Below, one piece after another: positions 36,704-46,225 of a stretch of DNA of 64,000 nt (position 1 is its first letter; each line of letters starts with the position of its first letter). The stretch covers positions 1 through 64,000 of the forward strand of contig CAYGDP010000013.1 in assembly GCA_964348665.1 (NCBI GenBank), read 5' to 3'. The notes beneath the pieces were generated by a model that was not told the DNA's origin, did no database searches, and was given only the letters and a program-made list of their open reading frames with translations. The stretch comes from CAYGDP01 sp964348665 (GTDB lineage: Bacteria > Verrucomicrobiota > Verrucomicrobiia > Palsa-1439 > CAYGDP01). Position numbers and translations under genes: made by a program.

Positions 36704-37495
36704 ATGAATCTTACCGAGATCCGAAGCATATTGGAAGAGTTGCAGATTCAACCCAGCAAAGCGTTGGGGCAGAATTTTCTGATTGATGGAAATATCGCCC
36801 GGCTTATCGTTGATCAAGCGAATATTTCTACGGGCGACATCGTGCTGGAAATTGGGCCCGGACTCGGCGCGCTGACAACTCTTTTGGTCGAACGCGCGGG
36901 ACGATTGGTGACAGTGGAACGCGACCGGCGGCTAGCCGCCTTTTTGTGTCAGCGATTCGATGGGGTGAAGAAATTGAGGGTGATCGAGGCGGACGCGATG
37001 AAAACCGATTTCAACAAACTCGGCTTGCAGAATCTTCAGTACACTCTCGTCGCCAATCTGCCGTATTCGATCGGCACAAAACTGCTGCTGGGTCTGGTGG
37101 AACACGGGCCTCGCCCAAAGAAAATCGTTGTGACGGTGCAACGTGAAGTTGCAGAGCGGCTCACGGCCGTTCCCGGAACGAAAGACTACGGCGCGGCCAG
37201 TGTCGTCGCCCAACTCTTGTACTCGGCACGGATTGCGCATTTCATTACGCCCCGCTGTTTCTGGCCGCCCCCAAAAGTCGAGTCGGCCGTGGTAACGATG
37301 GAGTGGTTTCCCCTTCCGCGATTGAAACTGGCGCAGGTAGCTACCGTGATCCGATTGGCGCATGCTGGATTTGCGCAGCGTCGAAAAATGCTGCGGCGTT
37401 TGGTACCAGAGAAAACGTTGATTGCGTCGGGAGTTTCTCCCCTGGCGCGCGCAGAAGAGGTGAGTGTGGAGCAGTGGATTGCGTTGGGAAAATGA
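36704..37495 (+). CDS. rsmA: 16S rRNA (adenine(1518)-N(6)/adenine(1519)-N(6))-dimethyltransferase
   Basis: The 263-residue sequence has the KsgA/RsmA start SKALGQNFLIDGNIA, SAM-binding motif I VLEIGPGLGALT, the acidic motif VTVERDRRL, and the catalytic motif NLPYSIGT. The C-terminal helical domain follows (FAQRRKMLRRLV). It dimethylates two adjacent adenines in 16S rRNA helix 45 during 30S maturation. The start follows the kinase stop by 12 bp. Confidence 0.96.
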   Translation: MNLTEIRSILEELQIQPSKALGQNFLIDGNIARLIVDQANISTGDIVLEIGPGLGALTTLLVERAGRLVTVERDRRLAAFLCQRFDGVKKLRVIEADAMKTDFNKLGLQNLQYTLVANLPYSIGTKLLLGLVEHGPRPKKIVVTVQREVAERLTAVPGTKDYGAASVVAQLLYSARIAHFITPRCFWPPPKVESAVVTMEWFPLPRLKLAQVATVIRLAHAGFAQRRKMLRRLVPEKTLIASGVSPLARAEEVSVEQWIALGK

Positions 37496-37524
37496 TTCGA
37501 CATCGAGGACGAGAACTAGGTTGA

Positions 37525-38064
37525 TTGAAACATAAACGAGAAATCTTGGATATTGTGGATGAACACGACCGTGTGATTGGACGCGCGGAGCGTCTTGCGT
37601 TGCACCGGCGCGGGTTGATGCATCGTGCGGTGCACATCTTGGTTTTTGACGGACGCGGGCGGCTTTACGTCCAGAAGCGGAGCAAGCACAAACACACCTC
37701 TCCACGCTGCTACGATTCATCATCGTCGGGTCATCTCGACAGTGGTGAGAGCTATGACGCGTCGGCGGTGCGCGAGTTAAAGGAAGAATTGGGTCTAGCC
37801 GCGCCGCGAGTGCGACCGCTGCGACGGCTCTTCAAGATTGCCGCGTGCCGGGAGACTGGTTGGGAACACGTTTGGGTGTATGCCTGTCGATCCGATTCTG
37901 TCATTCATCCCGATCCATACGAGATTGAATCGGGACGATTTTGGAGCTGGGAGGAAGTTTTGCGTCTGGTGCGTACGCGACCGGCGGACTGCGCGGATGG
38001 ATTTGCGCGAGTAATCCAGGAATTGACCTTGCGTGGAGGTAAACGGCTGGTGGCTCATTTGTAA
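37525..38064 (+). CDS. Nudix hydrolase
   Basis: The 179-residue product has the complete Nudix box, G-x5-E-x7-RELKEELGL, at about residues 72-94 (GHLDSGESYDASAV then RELKEELGL). The surrounding sequence (EILDIVDEHDRVIGRAER and HRAVHILVFDGRGRLYVQKRS) is of the isopentenyl-diphosphate isomerase-like/YfcD group, whose substrates vary. The start appears to be TTG at 37525, since no in-frame ATG or GTG precedes the conserved N-terminus. Confidence 0.9.
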   Translation: MKHKREILDIVDEHDRVIGRAERLALHRRGLMHRAVHILVFDGRGRLYVQKRSKHKHTSPRCYDSSSSGHLDSGESYDASAVRELKEELGLAAPRVRPLRRLFKIAACRETGWEHVWVYACRSDSVIHPDPYEIESGRFWSWEEVLRLVRTRPADCADGFARVIQELTLRGGKRLVAHL

Positions 38065-38115
38065 ATGCGACTTTTTCGTGGTACTGGTGTTACAATTCAG
38101 CAACAGGAGAATCCT

Positions 38116-38553
38116 ATGAAACGAATGCAATTGACAGCAGGGATGATCGTGGTAGCTGCCTTCGCGATATCGGGTGTGATGGCAGAGCAGAAAGATGGAA
38201 AACACGAAGGCAGAGGTGGTAAAGGCGTTGCCTCCACGCCTCGCGCAAAAATTGACCGCGTTTCCGCGATGGTGGCGGGGATTGATTTGGAAGGCAAGAC
38301 CATTAAATTGGTTAGTTCCGACGGTCATAAGGAACACGCGATTACCATCAAAGACACCACGCCAATCACAAAAAATGCGCGGAGCATCAAGTTTGCCGAC
38401 CTCGCTGAAGGCGATAAGCTCGACGTGAACGTCGAGGAAAAAGACGGCAGCTTGTTCGCCCGTAGCATCACTGTTACGGGTCACGGAAAACTTCCAGAGA
38501 CAAAGAAACACGAAGAGGGCGACCCTGGCGTGCTCAAGCGGAAACAGAACTAG
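38116..38553 (+). CDS. Small secreted protein with DUF5666-like domain
   Basis: ATG 38116 follows CAGGAGA by 6 nt and begins a signal peptide (MKRMQLTAGMIVVAAFAISGVMA). The mature part, about 122 residues, is rich in Lys, Gly and Glu and holds one beta-rich stretch (IDLEGKTIKLVSSDG to DGSLFARSITVTG) patterned like the OB-type DUF5666 repeats. No catalytic residues are evident. The 3' end overlaps the convergent comB gene by 20 bp. Confidence 0.75.
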   Translation: MKRMQLTAGMIVVAAFAISGVMAEQKDGKHEGRGGKGVASTPRAKIDRVSAMVAGIDLEGKTIKLVSSDGHKEHAITIKDTTPITKNARSIKFADLAEGDKLDVNVEEKDGSLFARSITVTGHGKLPETKKHEEGDPGVLKRKQN

Positions 38554-39325
38554 AGGCAGCCGTTGCCACGACCCGACCGCGCGTGAACTGCGCCAACAGC
38601 GGATATTGATCTGCTTGGGCGCACATTGACACATCGTCGGAGAGAGACGGAATCGAAAGCAAACGTCGTCCGTTCTCCGACTCGCATAACGCGGATAGGA
38701 AGTTTTCACCGTAGATCCGGTAATAGGCCAGCGCCGTTTTTGCGCCGCTCATAAGAATTGACTGCCGCCGTCGCCGCTTAATTCTTACACTCTCCCGCGA
38801 AGCGAGAGAGGATCTCTCGCTCAATCTCTCAATTATCGCTCCTGCGCAAACGGCATCCTCCAGCGCAAATCGATCATGCGTCCCTGCGCACACAAACAGA
38901 ATGTCGGTATCCTCCGTAGCCAGCGCGCGTACTGTCGCCGTCAGATTGAGTAGCGACGCGACATAGACCGCATCCGCTTCGCGACAGGCGCGCAGAGCCA
39001 CCGTCCCGTTTGTCGTCGTCCATGCAATTGTCCGACTGCGCACCCGTCGCGAGGTCATCTCGCGCGGCGAATTGCCAAGGTCAAACCCAGTGATTTTGAA
39101 TCCATTGCGTTCTCCGGCAAGAAGCAGGTGCGGTTTCTTCCGCCGTAACGTTCGTGCTTCCTCAATGCTGGCGACAGGAATGATCGCCTCCGCTCCATTG
39201 GCCAGCGCGGTGATCATCGCCGACGTCGCGCGCAGCACGTCAATGACCACGCACGTGACCCCGCGCAAATGGTGTGGCGTCAGCGCGGCGATTTCCGCAG
39301 GCGAAAGAACAGCATCGAGATTCAT
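38534..39325 (-). CDS. comB: 2-phosphosulfolactate phosphatase family protein
   Basis: The ATG at 39325 (MNLDAVLSPAEIAAL) gives 263 residues; the longer frame from 39397 would translate the decamer repeat region. ComB family motifs are present: VVIDVLRATSAMI, GERNGFKITGFDLGNSP and AWTTTNGTVAL. The magnesium-dependent enzyme hydrolyses 2-phosphosulfolactate in coenzyme M synthesis in archaea. In bacteria the substrate is usually unknown, and no other coenzyme M gene is visible here. Confidence 0.88.
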   Translation of the reverse strand: MNLDAVLSPAEIAALTPHHLRGVTCVVIDVLRATSAMITALANGAEAIIPVASIEEARTLRRKKPHLLLAGERNGFKITGFDLGNSPREMTSRRVRSRTIAWTTTNGTVALRACREADAVYVASLLNLTATVRALATEDTDILFVCAGTHDRFALEDAVCAGAIIERLSERSSLASRESVRIKRRRRQSILMSGAKTALAYYRIYGENFLSALCESENGRRLLSIPSLSDDVSMCAQADQYPLLAQFTRGRVVATAASSSVSA

Positions 39326-39340
39326 TACAGATTGGTTTAA

Positions 39341-39380
39341 CCGCGAAACGACGCGAATACACGCGAAAAAATGCAGAAAT
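39341..39380. repeat. Tandem decamer repeat ACGCGAAnnn
   Basis: Four adjacent decamers read CCGCGAAACG, ACGCGAATAC, ACGCGAAAAA and ATGCAGAAAT. CGCGAA recurs at exactly 10-bp spacing at 39342, 39352 and 39362, and once more at 39388. The array starts 16 bp upstream of the comB start in the comB/Calx-beta divergent region. Confidence 0.6.
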
Positions 39381-39445
39381 CGGCGTTCGCGAAACATGGG
39401 TTCAATATCAAATGTCCCGATTCCTCTTTTTGATTAGAATCCGGG

Positions 39446-39474
39446 TTGACAGGGTATCAAATGTAGTTCATTGT
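39446..39474 (+). promoter_or_regulatory. Candidate promoter for the first Calx-beta gene
   Basis: TTGACA at 39446-39451 is a perfect -35 hexamer. CATTGT lies 17 bp downstream as a poor -10 (39469-39474), 8 bp before the start codon, which would leave almost no leader. A 10-bp direct repeat TATCAAATGT occurs at 39416-39425 and 39455-39464, the second copy inside the spacer, and could be an operator. Confidence 0.25.
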
Positions 39475-39482
39475 TGCCGACG

Positions 39483-42400
39483 ATGATTACCAAACGACGA
39501 CTCCGCCGACGCGCTCTCCGTAACTCTAGTTTGATGATTGCCGAAGTTTTGGAACTGCGACTGGCGCCGGCGGATGTCGCGGAATTTGCGGTGGTGCGAG
39601 GGGTTGCTTTTTGGCAGGATGGTCCCGGAAGTCCTGCATTGGAACCACCGGAAGACGGCCCGTTTGCATTTTCCTCGTGGGTCGACGCGAGCGGTGAAAA
39701 CCCGGTGACGGTTACCAGCGCAACGGTCAGCGTGCCGGGGAATGGGACAAAGACACTCACCCAGGAACAGCCGGGGGAAAAGGGGTTTGAATTTGAGGAA
39801 GAATTTGGCACGCAGGCAGAACGAGATGCGGCTTATCCTGCGGGTAATTATCAGTTTAGCATTCACACTCTCAATGACGGACACAAGACGCCGACATTGG
39901 TGCTGCCCAATGATCCGAATCTGAATACGCCGCACATTAGCAACTGGAACTCGCTTCAGTCGGTCAATTCGGGGGCGAATTTCAATATTACCTGGGATGA
40001 TTTGGGTGGGACGGGTAACGATTTTGTGGAAATATTTATAGAAGATTCACAATTTAACGAGGTCTTTGTGACTCCCGATTTTGGGGAAAATGGTTCATTA
40101 GACGGCAACTCCACATCGGTTCAGGTTCCCGCCGATACTCTTCAACCGGGGCAAACCTACGAAGGATGCATTCTGTTTGCTCGCGCAACGACCAACGAGA
40201 ATGTTTATCCCGGTGCGACAGGAATTGTAGGTCATTTCAAGGAAGTCTGTTTTGATATCATCACGCAAGGTGTGGCCGGCGATTCAGTGCTGTTCACAAG
40301 CGCGACCGCCTCGGTGGGTGAGGGGGATGGAGCGTTGGTGTTGACCGTGACCCGGACGGGCAGTGGTTCCGGCGCAGTCAGCGTCGATTTTGGCAACACG
40401 TCCAATTCCGCCACGCAAGGTGACGATTACGGCGGACCTCTTGGAACTTTGAACTGGGGCAACGGCGATACGAGTGACAGATTCATCAACGTGCCAATTT
40501 TTCAGGATGGCACGACCGAAGGAAACGAAAACTTTTTTGTGTTTCTTCACAATACAAGCGGCAATCTTAGCTTGGGGTCGCCGAGTCAAACGACTGTCAC
40601 GATTACGGACGACGAGCCGCCGATGCTTCAGTTTAGCGGGGCGAGCTTTAGCGTAGCCGAGAACGGTGGAAACGCAATCATCACTGTATCCCGAGGCGGC
40701 AGCTCCGACGGCACGGTGATGGTGAATTTCGCGACGGCGAACGACAGTGCGCTTGCCGGAAGCGATTACACGCAGACCAGTGGCATATTGACATTTACGA
40801 CGGGTGATATCAGCGAGAGCTTCATGGTGCCGATCACGGATGACAGTTTGGTGGAAGGGAACCAGGCATTTACAGTTACCCTAAGCAATCCGCAAGGAAA
40901 CGGCGCGGTGCTTGGCGCGTTGAATCCGGCGACTGTTACGATTACAGACTTCGAGCCGGGTACGGTTCAATTTAGCGCCGCGAACTTCAATGTTGCGGAG
41001 AACGGCGGCAATGGACAGGTTATCGTAACTCGTACGGGCGGCAGTGACGGAGCGGCGGTTTTCTCGATTACGACCAGCAACGGCACGGCAACCGCTGGCT
41101 CCGATTACACGGCTGTTACCACCACGGTGACATTTGCCAATGGGGATGCTGCTAACAAAACCGTCAACGTTCCTATTCTCAACGACGCAGTGATCGAAAG
41201 CAATGAAACGATCAATCTTACATTGGCGATTCAAAGCGGTTCAGTACCGCTGGGCAATCCAAGCAATGCGACGATGACCATTCAGGACGATGAACCGGCG
41301 CAGATTAAATTCAGCGCCGCTACTTTCAGCATGAACGAAGCGGGAGGCAACGCGACCATCACCATCCAGCGCGCCGGCCGCACCGACGGTGTGGCGACCG
41401 TTCAATTCGCGACCAGCAACGGTACGGCCACCGCTGGCGCCGACTACACGACGACAACCACAACAGTCACGTTCAACGATGGTGAATCGAGCAAAACTGT
41501 CCAAGTGCCAATTACCGATGATGCCACGGTTGAAGGCAACGAGACTGTGAATCTTGCGCTTAGCAATGTCACAGGGTTGGCTGCGCTCGCTTCGCCAAGT
41601 ACCTCCGTTCTAACCATAGTTGAAAACGACATCGGCACAGGAGTCGGCGGCACAATCGTTAGTCAGGGGATTTTCCTCGACGCCGATGGTGACACTGTTG
41701 CTGTCAAGGTTGGCGGCCCCGGGTTTGCCTCCATTTTTCTCAACGATCCCGACGGGAACGGACGTGGTCCCATCCAGACCATTAATCTCACCGGCGCCAC
41801 CGAACTTGGCACCAGTTTGAGCATCACTACCAAGAAGGCAAAAATTGGCGGAGACGGCGTGGTGAACGGTGGCGCGGTCAACATTATTGGTGGCCTCAAA
41901 AGTTTTAAAACAAAAGGATTCAATTTGGATGGATCCCTCGGAGCAGGCTTCAACGCGACAGGTTTTGTGGCGGCTCTAGCGATTCGGGACGTGCTCAATG
42001 GCGCGGATTTGATGGCGGGCGGACTTTCGACGCAGTTCACGAAGTTCACCGCGCATGATATTCAGGATGGAACTGATTTCAACTGGGGCAGCGGTTTGAG
42101 CGGATTCACGGCGGCACGTTTTGGCGACGGGTCGATTATGGCGCCAAGCATCGGGAGCTTAACCATTCGCGGCGACACCAAAGCGATCCCTGCAATCCCG
42201 GGTGATTTTGGCGCGGACATCACATTAAGCGGCGCTGGAGTGGTAGCGGGCAAGCCTACTCTTAGCAAGGTATTGGTGACGGGCGCACTGAACAATGCTA
42301 TCATCTTAATCAATGGCGGCATTGGCGGCATTGGCAGTGTTACGTTGGGACAGATGATCAATTCTGCCATTTCCGCTGGGTATCAACCAAATGATGGGGA

Positions 42401-42680
42401 TGACCCATTTGCCGGTGGCAATTTTGTCGTAGCCCTCCTGTCAATCAACTCGGTCACAATTAACAGCCCTGTCGCGCCGGCATTTGTCAGCAGCTTTATC
42501 GCGGCGACAACGATCGGCAGCGTCAATCTCTCCAGCGTTTTGACTGCCAATGGGGGCGTATCCATTGGCATACTTGCGGATGACGGAATCGGATCCGTGA
42601 ACTCGCCGGTATTGCAGGTTTCGAATCCTGCCGAGCCATCTGACGCCTTCTCGGGTGATTTCCACGTAAAACTCCTTTAA
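39483..42680 (+). CDS. Large Calx-beta surface/secreted protein with C-terminal solenoid domain
   Basis: The ATG at 39483 gives 1,065 residues. A basic N-terminus (ITKRRLRRRALR) leads into LELRLAPAD at residues 23-31, an LEPR-like motif seen in PVC extracellular proteins, with no classical hydrophobic signal. Residues 32-268 form a beta-rich Ig-like region. Four Calx-beta domains fill about 269-718; each has an AE-x-GG start, a GSDYT/GDDYG turn and a V-P-I-x-D-D end, and they can bind calcium. From about 725 a solenoid-like region begins at DADGDTVAVKVGG and ends in GDFHVKLL at the last residues. The same C-terminal region recurs in the next gene and in the giant gene. Confidence 0.9.
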   Translation: MITKRRLRRRALRNSSLMIAEVLELRLAPADVAEFAVVRGVAFWQDGPGSPALEPPEDGPFAFSSWVDASGENPVTVTSATVSVPGNGTKTLTQEQPGEKGFEFEEEFGTQAERDAAYPAGNYQFSIHTLNDGHKTPTLVLPNDPNLNTPHISNWNSLQSVNSGANFNITWDDLGGTGNDFVEIFIEDSQFNEVFVTPDFGENGSLDGNSTSVQVPADTLQPGQTYEGCILFARATTNENVYPGATGIVGHFKEVCFDIITQGVAGDSVLFTSATASVGEGDGALVLTVTRTGSGSGAVSVDFGNTSNSATQGDDYGGPLGTLNWGNGDTSDRFINVPIFQDGTTEGNENFFVFLHNTSGNLSLGSPSQTTVTITDDEPPMLQFSGASFSVAENGGNAIITVSRGGSSDGTVMVNFATANDSALAGSDYTQTSGILTFTTGDISESFMVPITDDSLVEGNQAFTVTLSNPQGNGAVLGALNPATVTITDFEPGTVQFSAANFNVAENGGNGQVIVTRTGGSDGAAVFSITTSNGTATAGSDYTAVTTTVTFANGDAANKTVNVPILNDAVIESNETINLTLAIQSGSVPLGNPSNATMTIQDDEPAQIKFSAATFSMNEAGGNATITIQRAGRTDGVATVQFATSNGTATAGADYTTTTTTVTFNDGESSKTVQVPITDDATVEGNETVNLALSNVTGLAALASPSTSVLTIVENDIGTGVGGTIVSQGIFLDADGDTVAVKVGGPGFASIFLNDPDGNGRGPIQTINLTGATELGTSLSITTKKAKIGGDGVVNGGAVNIIGGLKSFKTKGFNLDGSLGAGFNATGFVAALAIRDVLNGADLMAGGLSTQFTKFTAHDIQDGTDFNWGSGLSGFTAARFGDGSIMAPSIGSLTIRGDTKAIPAIPGDFGADITLSGAGVVAGKPTLSKVLVTGALNNAIILINGGIGGIGSVTLGQMINSAISAGYQPNDGDDPFAGGNFVVALLSINSVTINSPVAPAFVSSFIAATTIGSVNLSSVLTANGGVSIGILADDGIGSVNSPVLQVSNPAEPSDAFSGDFHVKLL

Positions 42681-42698
42681 TGGAAAGGAAGTGCGATT

Positions 42699-45278
42699 GT
42701 GAGAAAATCGATTGGGTGTCGTGGCAAGCGCCGTCCCGCGTGTCGATCAAACCTTCCATTGTCGATTGAACTTCTCGAAATGCGTTTGGCGCCGTCCTGC
42801 GCGGACCCGGGTGCCGCGGAGCAAGAGATGCTGGAGTTGATGAATCGGATGCGCGCCGATCCGACCAACGAGGACGATCGGATTTTGACCGTCAATGATG
42901 CGGACGTAAACAGCGCGATCAATTTTTTCGATGTGGATCTTCAGGTTCTTGCGACACAATTTGCCTCGCTGACGCCATCGCCTCCGCTGGCCTGGAATGA
43001 ATTGCTCTGCGACGCGGCACTCGGTCACAGTCAACAAATGCTGGCGTTTGACGAGCAGAGTCATCAGTTGCCGGGGGAGCCGGATTTTGGCACGCGGGTT
43101 AATAATGCCGGCTATCCGTTGAATGGCGGTGGAGAGAACGTTTTCGCGTTTGCGGAGAATGTATTTCACTCTCACGCCGCGTTTGCGATTGACTGGGGTA
43201 ACAATCCGCCCACGGGCATTCAAAATCCGCCCGGTCATCGGAATAATTTCATGAGCACGACGTTCCGCGAAGTTGGGTTTGGTTTGGTGAACGATCCTTC
43301 GAACGCCAACAGCGTCGGGCCATTGCTGGTCACCCATGATTTTGGCAATCGTTCCAGCTTCGGCAACCCGTGGCTGCTCGGTGTGGTTTTTGCGGATGCC
43401 GATACGGACGGAGTCTATGATCAAGGGGAAGGATTGAGCGGAGTGACGGTGCAAACCAGTGGCGCTGGCAGTTTTAACACCACGACATTTGCCGGGGGCG
43501 GATTTCAAATGCAGGTTCCCGCCGGAAACTACGCGGTCAATTTCTCTGGGGGCGCGCTGGCGGCGCCGGCCAATCTGAATGTTGTGGTTGGCTCGAGCAA
43601 TGTGAAGCTCGATCATATCGAGGGTCCACCCGCCATCGTTCACTTTAGCACGGCAAGTTATGCGGCGGCCGAGAGTTCGGGTGTGGCAACCATCACGGTT
43701 CAACGCAGCGGGAACACAACCACCGAAGTCACCGTAAATTTTCTAACAACCGACGGTAGCGCGACACAGGGGGATGATTACACCAACACAACGGGCACGC
43801 TCACCTTTGCCGCCAACGAGACTTCCAAAACCTTTACCATCCCGATTGTACCCGATGTCCTTGTGGAGGGGAACGAGACAGTCACACTGACACTCAATAC
43901 ACCCACCGGCGGCGCGGTTCTCGGAACGCCCAGTGGCGCGACGCTGACCGTTTCCGATACCTTGCCGGCAACCATTCAGTTTACCGCTTTTGATTTCACG
44001 GTGAGTGAGTTTGGTGTCAACGCCGTGATTTCCGTTTCGCGCACGGGCAATACGGCCAGTGAAGTCACGGTCAATTTCTCCACCGCCGATGCTGGCGCCA
44101 CGCAAGGCAGCGATTACACAACCACTCTCGGCACGTTGACGTTTGCCGCCGGTCAGACCGTTCGGACATTCACGGTGCCGATCCTTGACGATGGATTGTT
44201 CGAAGGCAACGAAACCGTACTGCTCGCTCTCGATACTCCGGTTGGTATCGCCACTTTGGGTGCGATCAGCAATGCCACCCTGGCAATCATCGACAACGAC
44301 AGCGCGCTCGCCGCAAGTTTCACCGAAGCCGATGGCGACGTCGTGAGCTTCAAACTTGGCGGACTCGGTACGATGCAAATCACCGGTTCAGGCGCCACGC
44401 TCCAAATCGCTTTGCAAAACACGGACGCCGCCTCCAGCAGTTTCAGCGCAAAAGTGAAGAAAGGCGTTGCCGGGGATGGTTTCGTGAACGTGGCCGCCAT
44501 CAACGTGACCGGCGGCTTGAAAGGCGTCAAAGCCGCGCAACTCAATTTGACCGGTGCGGGTTTGAACGCCACCGGATTCGTCGCCGCGCTTGCGATTCGC
44601 GATGTTCTCAATGGCGCTGACATCACCACCGGCGGCGCGCCAACGCAATTCAGCAAATTTACCGCGCGCGATATTCAGGATGGCACGGCAATTAATTGGG
44701 GGAGCGGATTCAAGAGTTTCGCGGCGGCTCGACTTGATCCGGTCACGATCAACGCTTCCAGCATGGGCAGCCTCACGATCCGGGGAGATGCGGTTGCTGG
44801 AATTCCGGGTGATTTGGAAGCCAGCATTGGTTTGACAGGCGCGGGAGTCCTGCTGGGCAAAGCGACCCTTGGAAAAGTCACAGTTCTAGGGGCCATTCGA
44901 AACACACAAATCGTTCTGGGAGGATCCGTCGGAACTGTTGTCGCCGCGCAAATGATCAATTCACTCCTCTGCGCCGGCTACGTCCCCGACAACGTCAACG
45001 ACCTCTTCGGCGGAGGCACCTTCACGGCAGGAGTTTCCATCAAATCCGTCAGCATCACAGGCGTCGTGGGGACAGCATTCACCAACAGCACGATCATCGC
45101 CCCGATCGTTGGCAGCGTCCGCATCACCAGCGCGGAGACCGCCAATGGCGGCACCACGATCGGAGTGCTGGCGGATGTCTCCGTTGCTTCTGTCAACATC
45201 ACCACACCGGCGTTTGTGTGGAATGCCGCGGTTGGCGGCGACCAATCCACAGGCGATTTCCACGTCACGATTCTCTAA
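42699..45278 (+). CDS. CAP-domain (SCP/PR-1-like) protein with Calx-beta and solenoid domains
   Basis: GTG 42699 follows GGAAAGGAAG by about 7 nt and gives 859 residues. The N-terminus is basic and ends in LLEMRLAPS at residues 25-33. A CAP domain spans about 45-220, with AALGHSQQML, GENVFAFAEN and GHRNNFMSTTFREVGFGLV; the two histidines and glutamates of the CAP cavity appear present. A carboxypeptidase-regulatory/SdrD B-like unit follows (FADADTDGVYDQGEG), then two Calx-beta domains (about 312-534) and the shared solenoid (EADGDVVSFKLGG to GDFHVTIL). CAP domains occur in proteins that bind sterols or lipids or act as proteases. It starts 18 bp after the previous gene and is almost certainly co-transcribed. 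Confidence 0.9.
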   Translation: MRKSIGCRGKRRPACRSNLPLSIELLEMRLAPSCADPGAAEQEMLELMNRMRADPTNEDDRILTVNDADVNSAINFFDVDLQVLATQFASLTPSPPLAWNELLCDAALGHSQQMLAFDEQSHQLPGEPDFGTRVNNAGYPLNGGGENVFAFAENVFHSHAAFAIDWGNNPPTGIQNPPGHRNNFMSTTFREVGFGLVNDPSNANSVGPLLVTHDFGNRSSFGNPWLLGVVFADADTDGVYDQGEGLSGVTVQTSGAGSFNTTTFAGGGFQMQVPAGNYAVNFSGGALAAPANLNVVVGSSNVKLDHIEGPPAIVHFSTASYAAAESSGVATITVQRSGNTTTEVTVNFLTTDGSATQGDDYTNTTGTLTFAANETSKTFTIPIVPDVLVEGNETVTLTLNTPTGGAVLGTPSGATLTVSDTLPATIQFTAFDFTVSEFGVNAVISVSRTGNTASEVTVNFSTADAGATQGSDYTTTLGTLTFAAGQTVRTFTVPILDDGLFEGNETVLLALDTPVGIATLGAISNATLAIIDNDSALAASFTEADGDVVSFKLGGLGTMQITGSGATLQIALQNTDAASSSFSAKVKKGVAGDGFVNVAAINVTGGLKGVKAAQLNLTGAGLNATGFVAALAIRDVLNGADITTGGAPTQFSKFTARDIQDGTAINWGSGFKSFAAARLDPVTINASSMGSLTIRGDAVAGIPGDLEASIGLTGAGVLLGKATLGKVTVLGAIRNTQIVLGGSVGTVVAAQMINSLLCAGYVPDNVNDLFGGGTFTAGVSIKSVSITGVVGTAFTNSTIIAPIVGSVRITSAETANGGTTIGVLADVSVASVNITTPAFVWNAAVGGDQSTGDFHVTIL

Positions 45279-45297
45279 ATCGAATCGGCGGTCAGGA

Positions 45298-46225
45298 CTA
45301 CTTGCCCCCCACAAACACGCCGCCGACAAAGTTCTGATCGAAGGTGAAGAAACTGTCCAGCGAGGCCAATGTAGTGCCATCAAAAACCTTTACGTTCGGC
45401 GTCCCTCCCGGCCCTGGACTGGTGATGATATCGTCGCGGCCATCATTGTTCCAGTCAGCAGCGGCGACTCGCACGCCACCGGTAAAGGACGAAGCATAGG
45501 CGAAGAAGCTGTTGATCTGGGCCAAAGTGGTGGCATCAAAAACAATGACGTTCGGTCCCCCTCCCGACCCCGGACCTGTGATAATATCGGCTTTGCCATC
45601 GCTATTGACATCGCCCGCGGCCACAAACACGCCGCCGGTGAACAAGGGATTGTAGGCGAAGAAATTAGACAGTTCGTCCTGCGAGGCGCCATCAAAAACC
45701 TTCATGTTCGGGCCGCTACCAGCGCCGGGGCTTGTGATGATATCGTCGCGCCCATCGCCATTGACATCGCCCGCGGCGACTCGCACGCCGCCGGTAAAGG
45801 TCGAGCCATAGGCGAAGAAACTATGCAGGACCGATAAATCCACGCCGCTGAATGCTTTGACGTGCCCGCCGGATGCTCCCGCGTCGGCGCCGGTGATGAT
45901 ATCGTCGAAGCCATCGCCATTGACATCGCCCGCGGCGACAAACACGCCTCCGGTGAACAAGGGATCGTAGGCGAAGAAGCTTTGCAGGAACGATCCATCT
46001 ACGCCGCTGAACACTTTGACGTTCGGCCCGCCACCCGGCCCTGCGCCGGTGATGATATCGGCTGTGCCATCGCCGTTCACGTCGCCGGCAGCGACCCGCA
46101 CGCCACCTTGGAACGCAGCATCATAGGCGAAGAAACTGAACTTCAAATCGCCAGTACTGGCGTTGTACACCTTCACATGCGGGCTGGCGCCCGCGTCAGC
46201 ACCCGTTACCAGAATGGACGTAACC
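45298..46225 (-). repeat. FG-GAP/VCBS six-blade propeller array at the C-terminus of the giant protein
   Basis: Six units of about 57 residues carry GGV-[RF]-VAAGDVNGDGxxDIITG, with DxNxDGxxD calcium loops. The first unit begins in mid-blade (ILVTGADAG) and the last stops in mid-blade (GGVFVGGK), so the ends would complete one blade together, as in Velcro-closed beta-propellers. Blades alternate between GGVRVAAGD and GGVFVAAGD. Confidence 0.8.
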
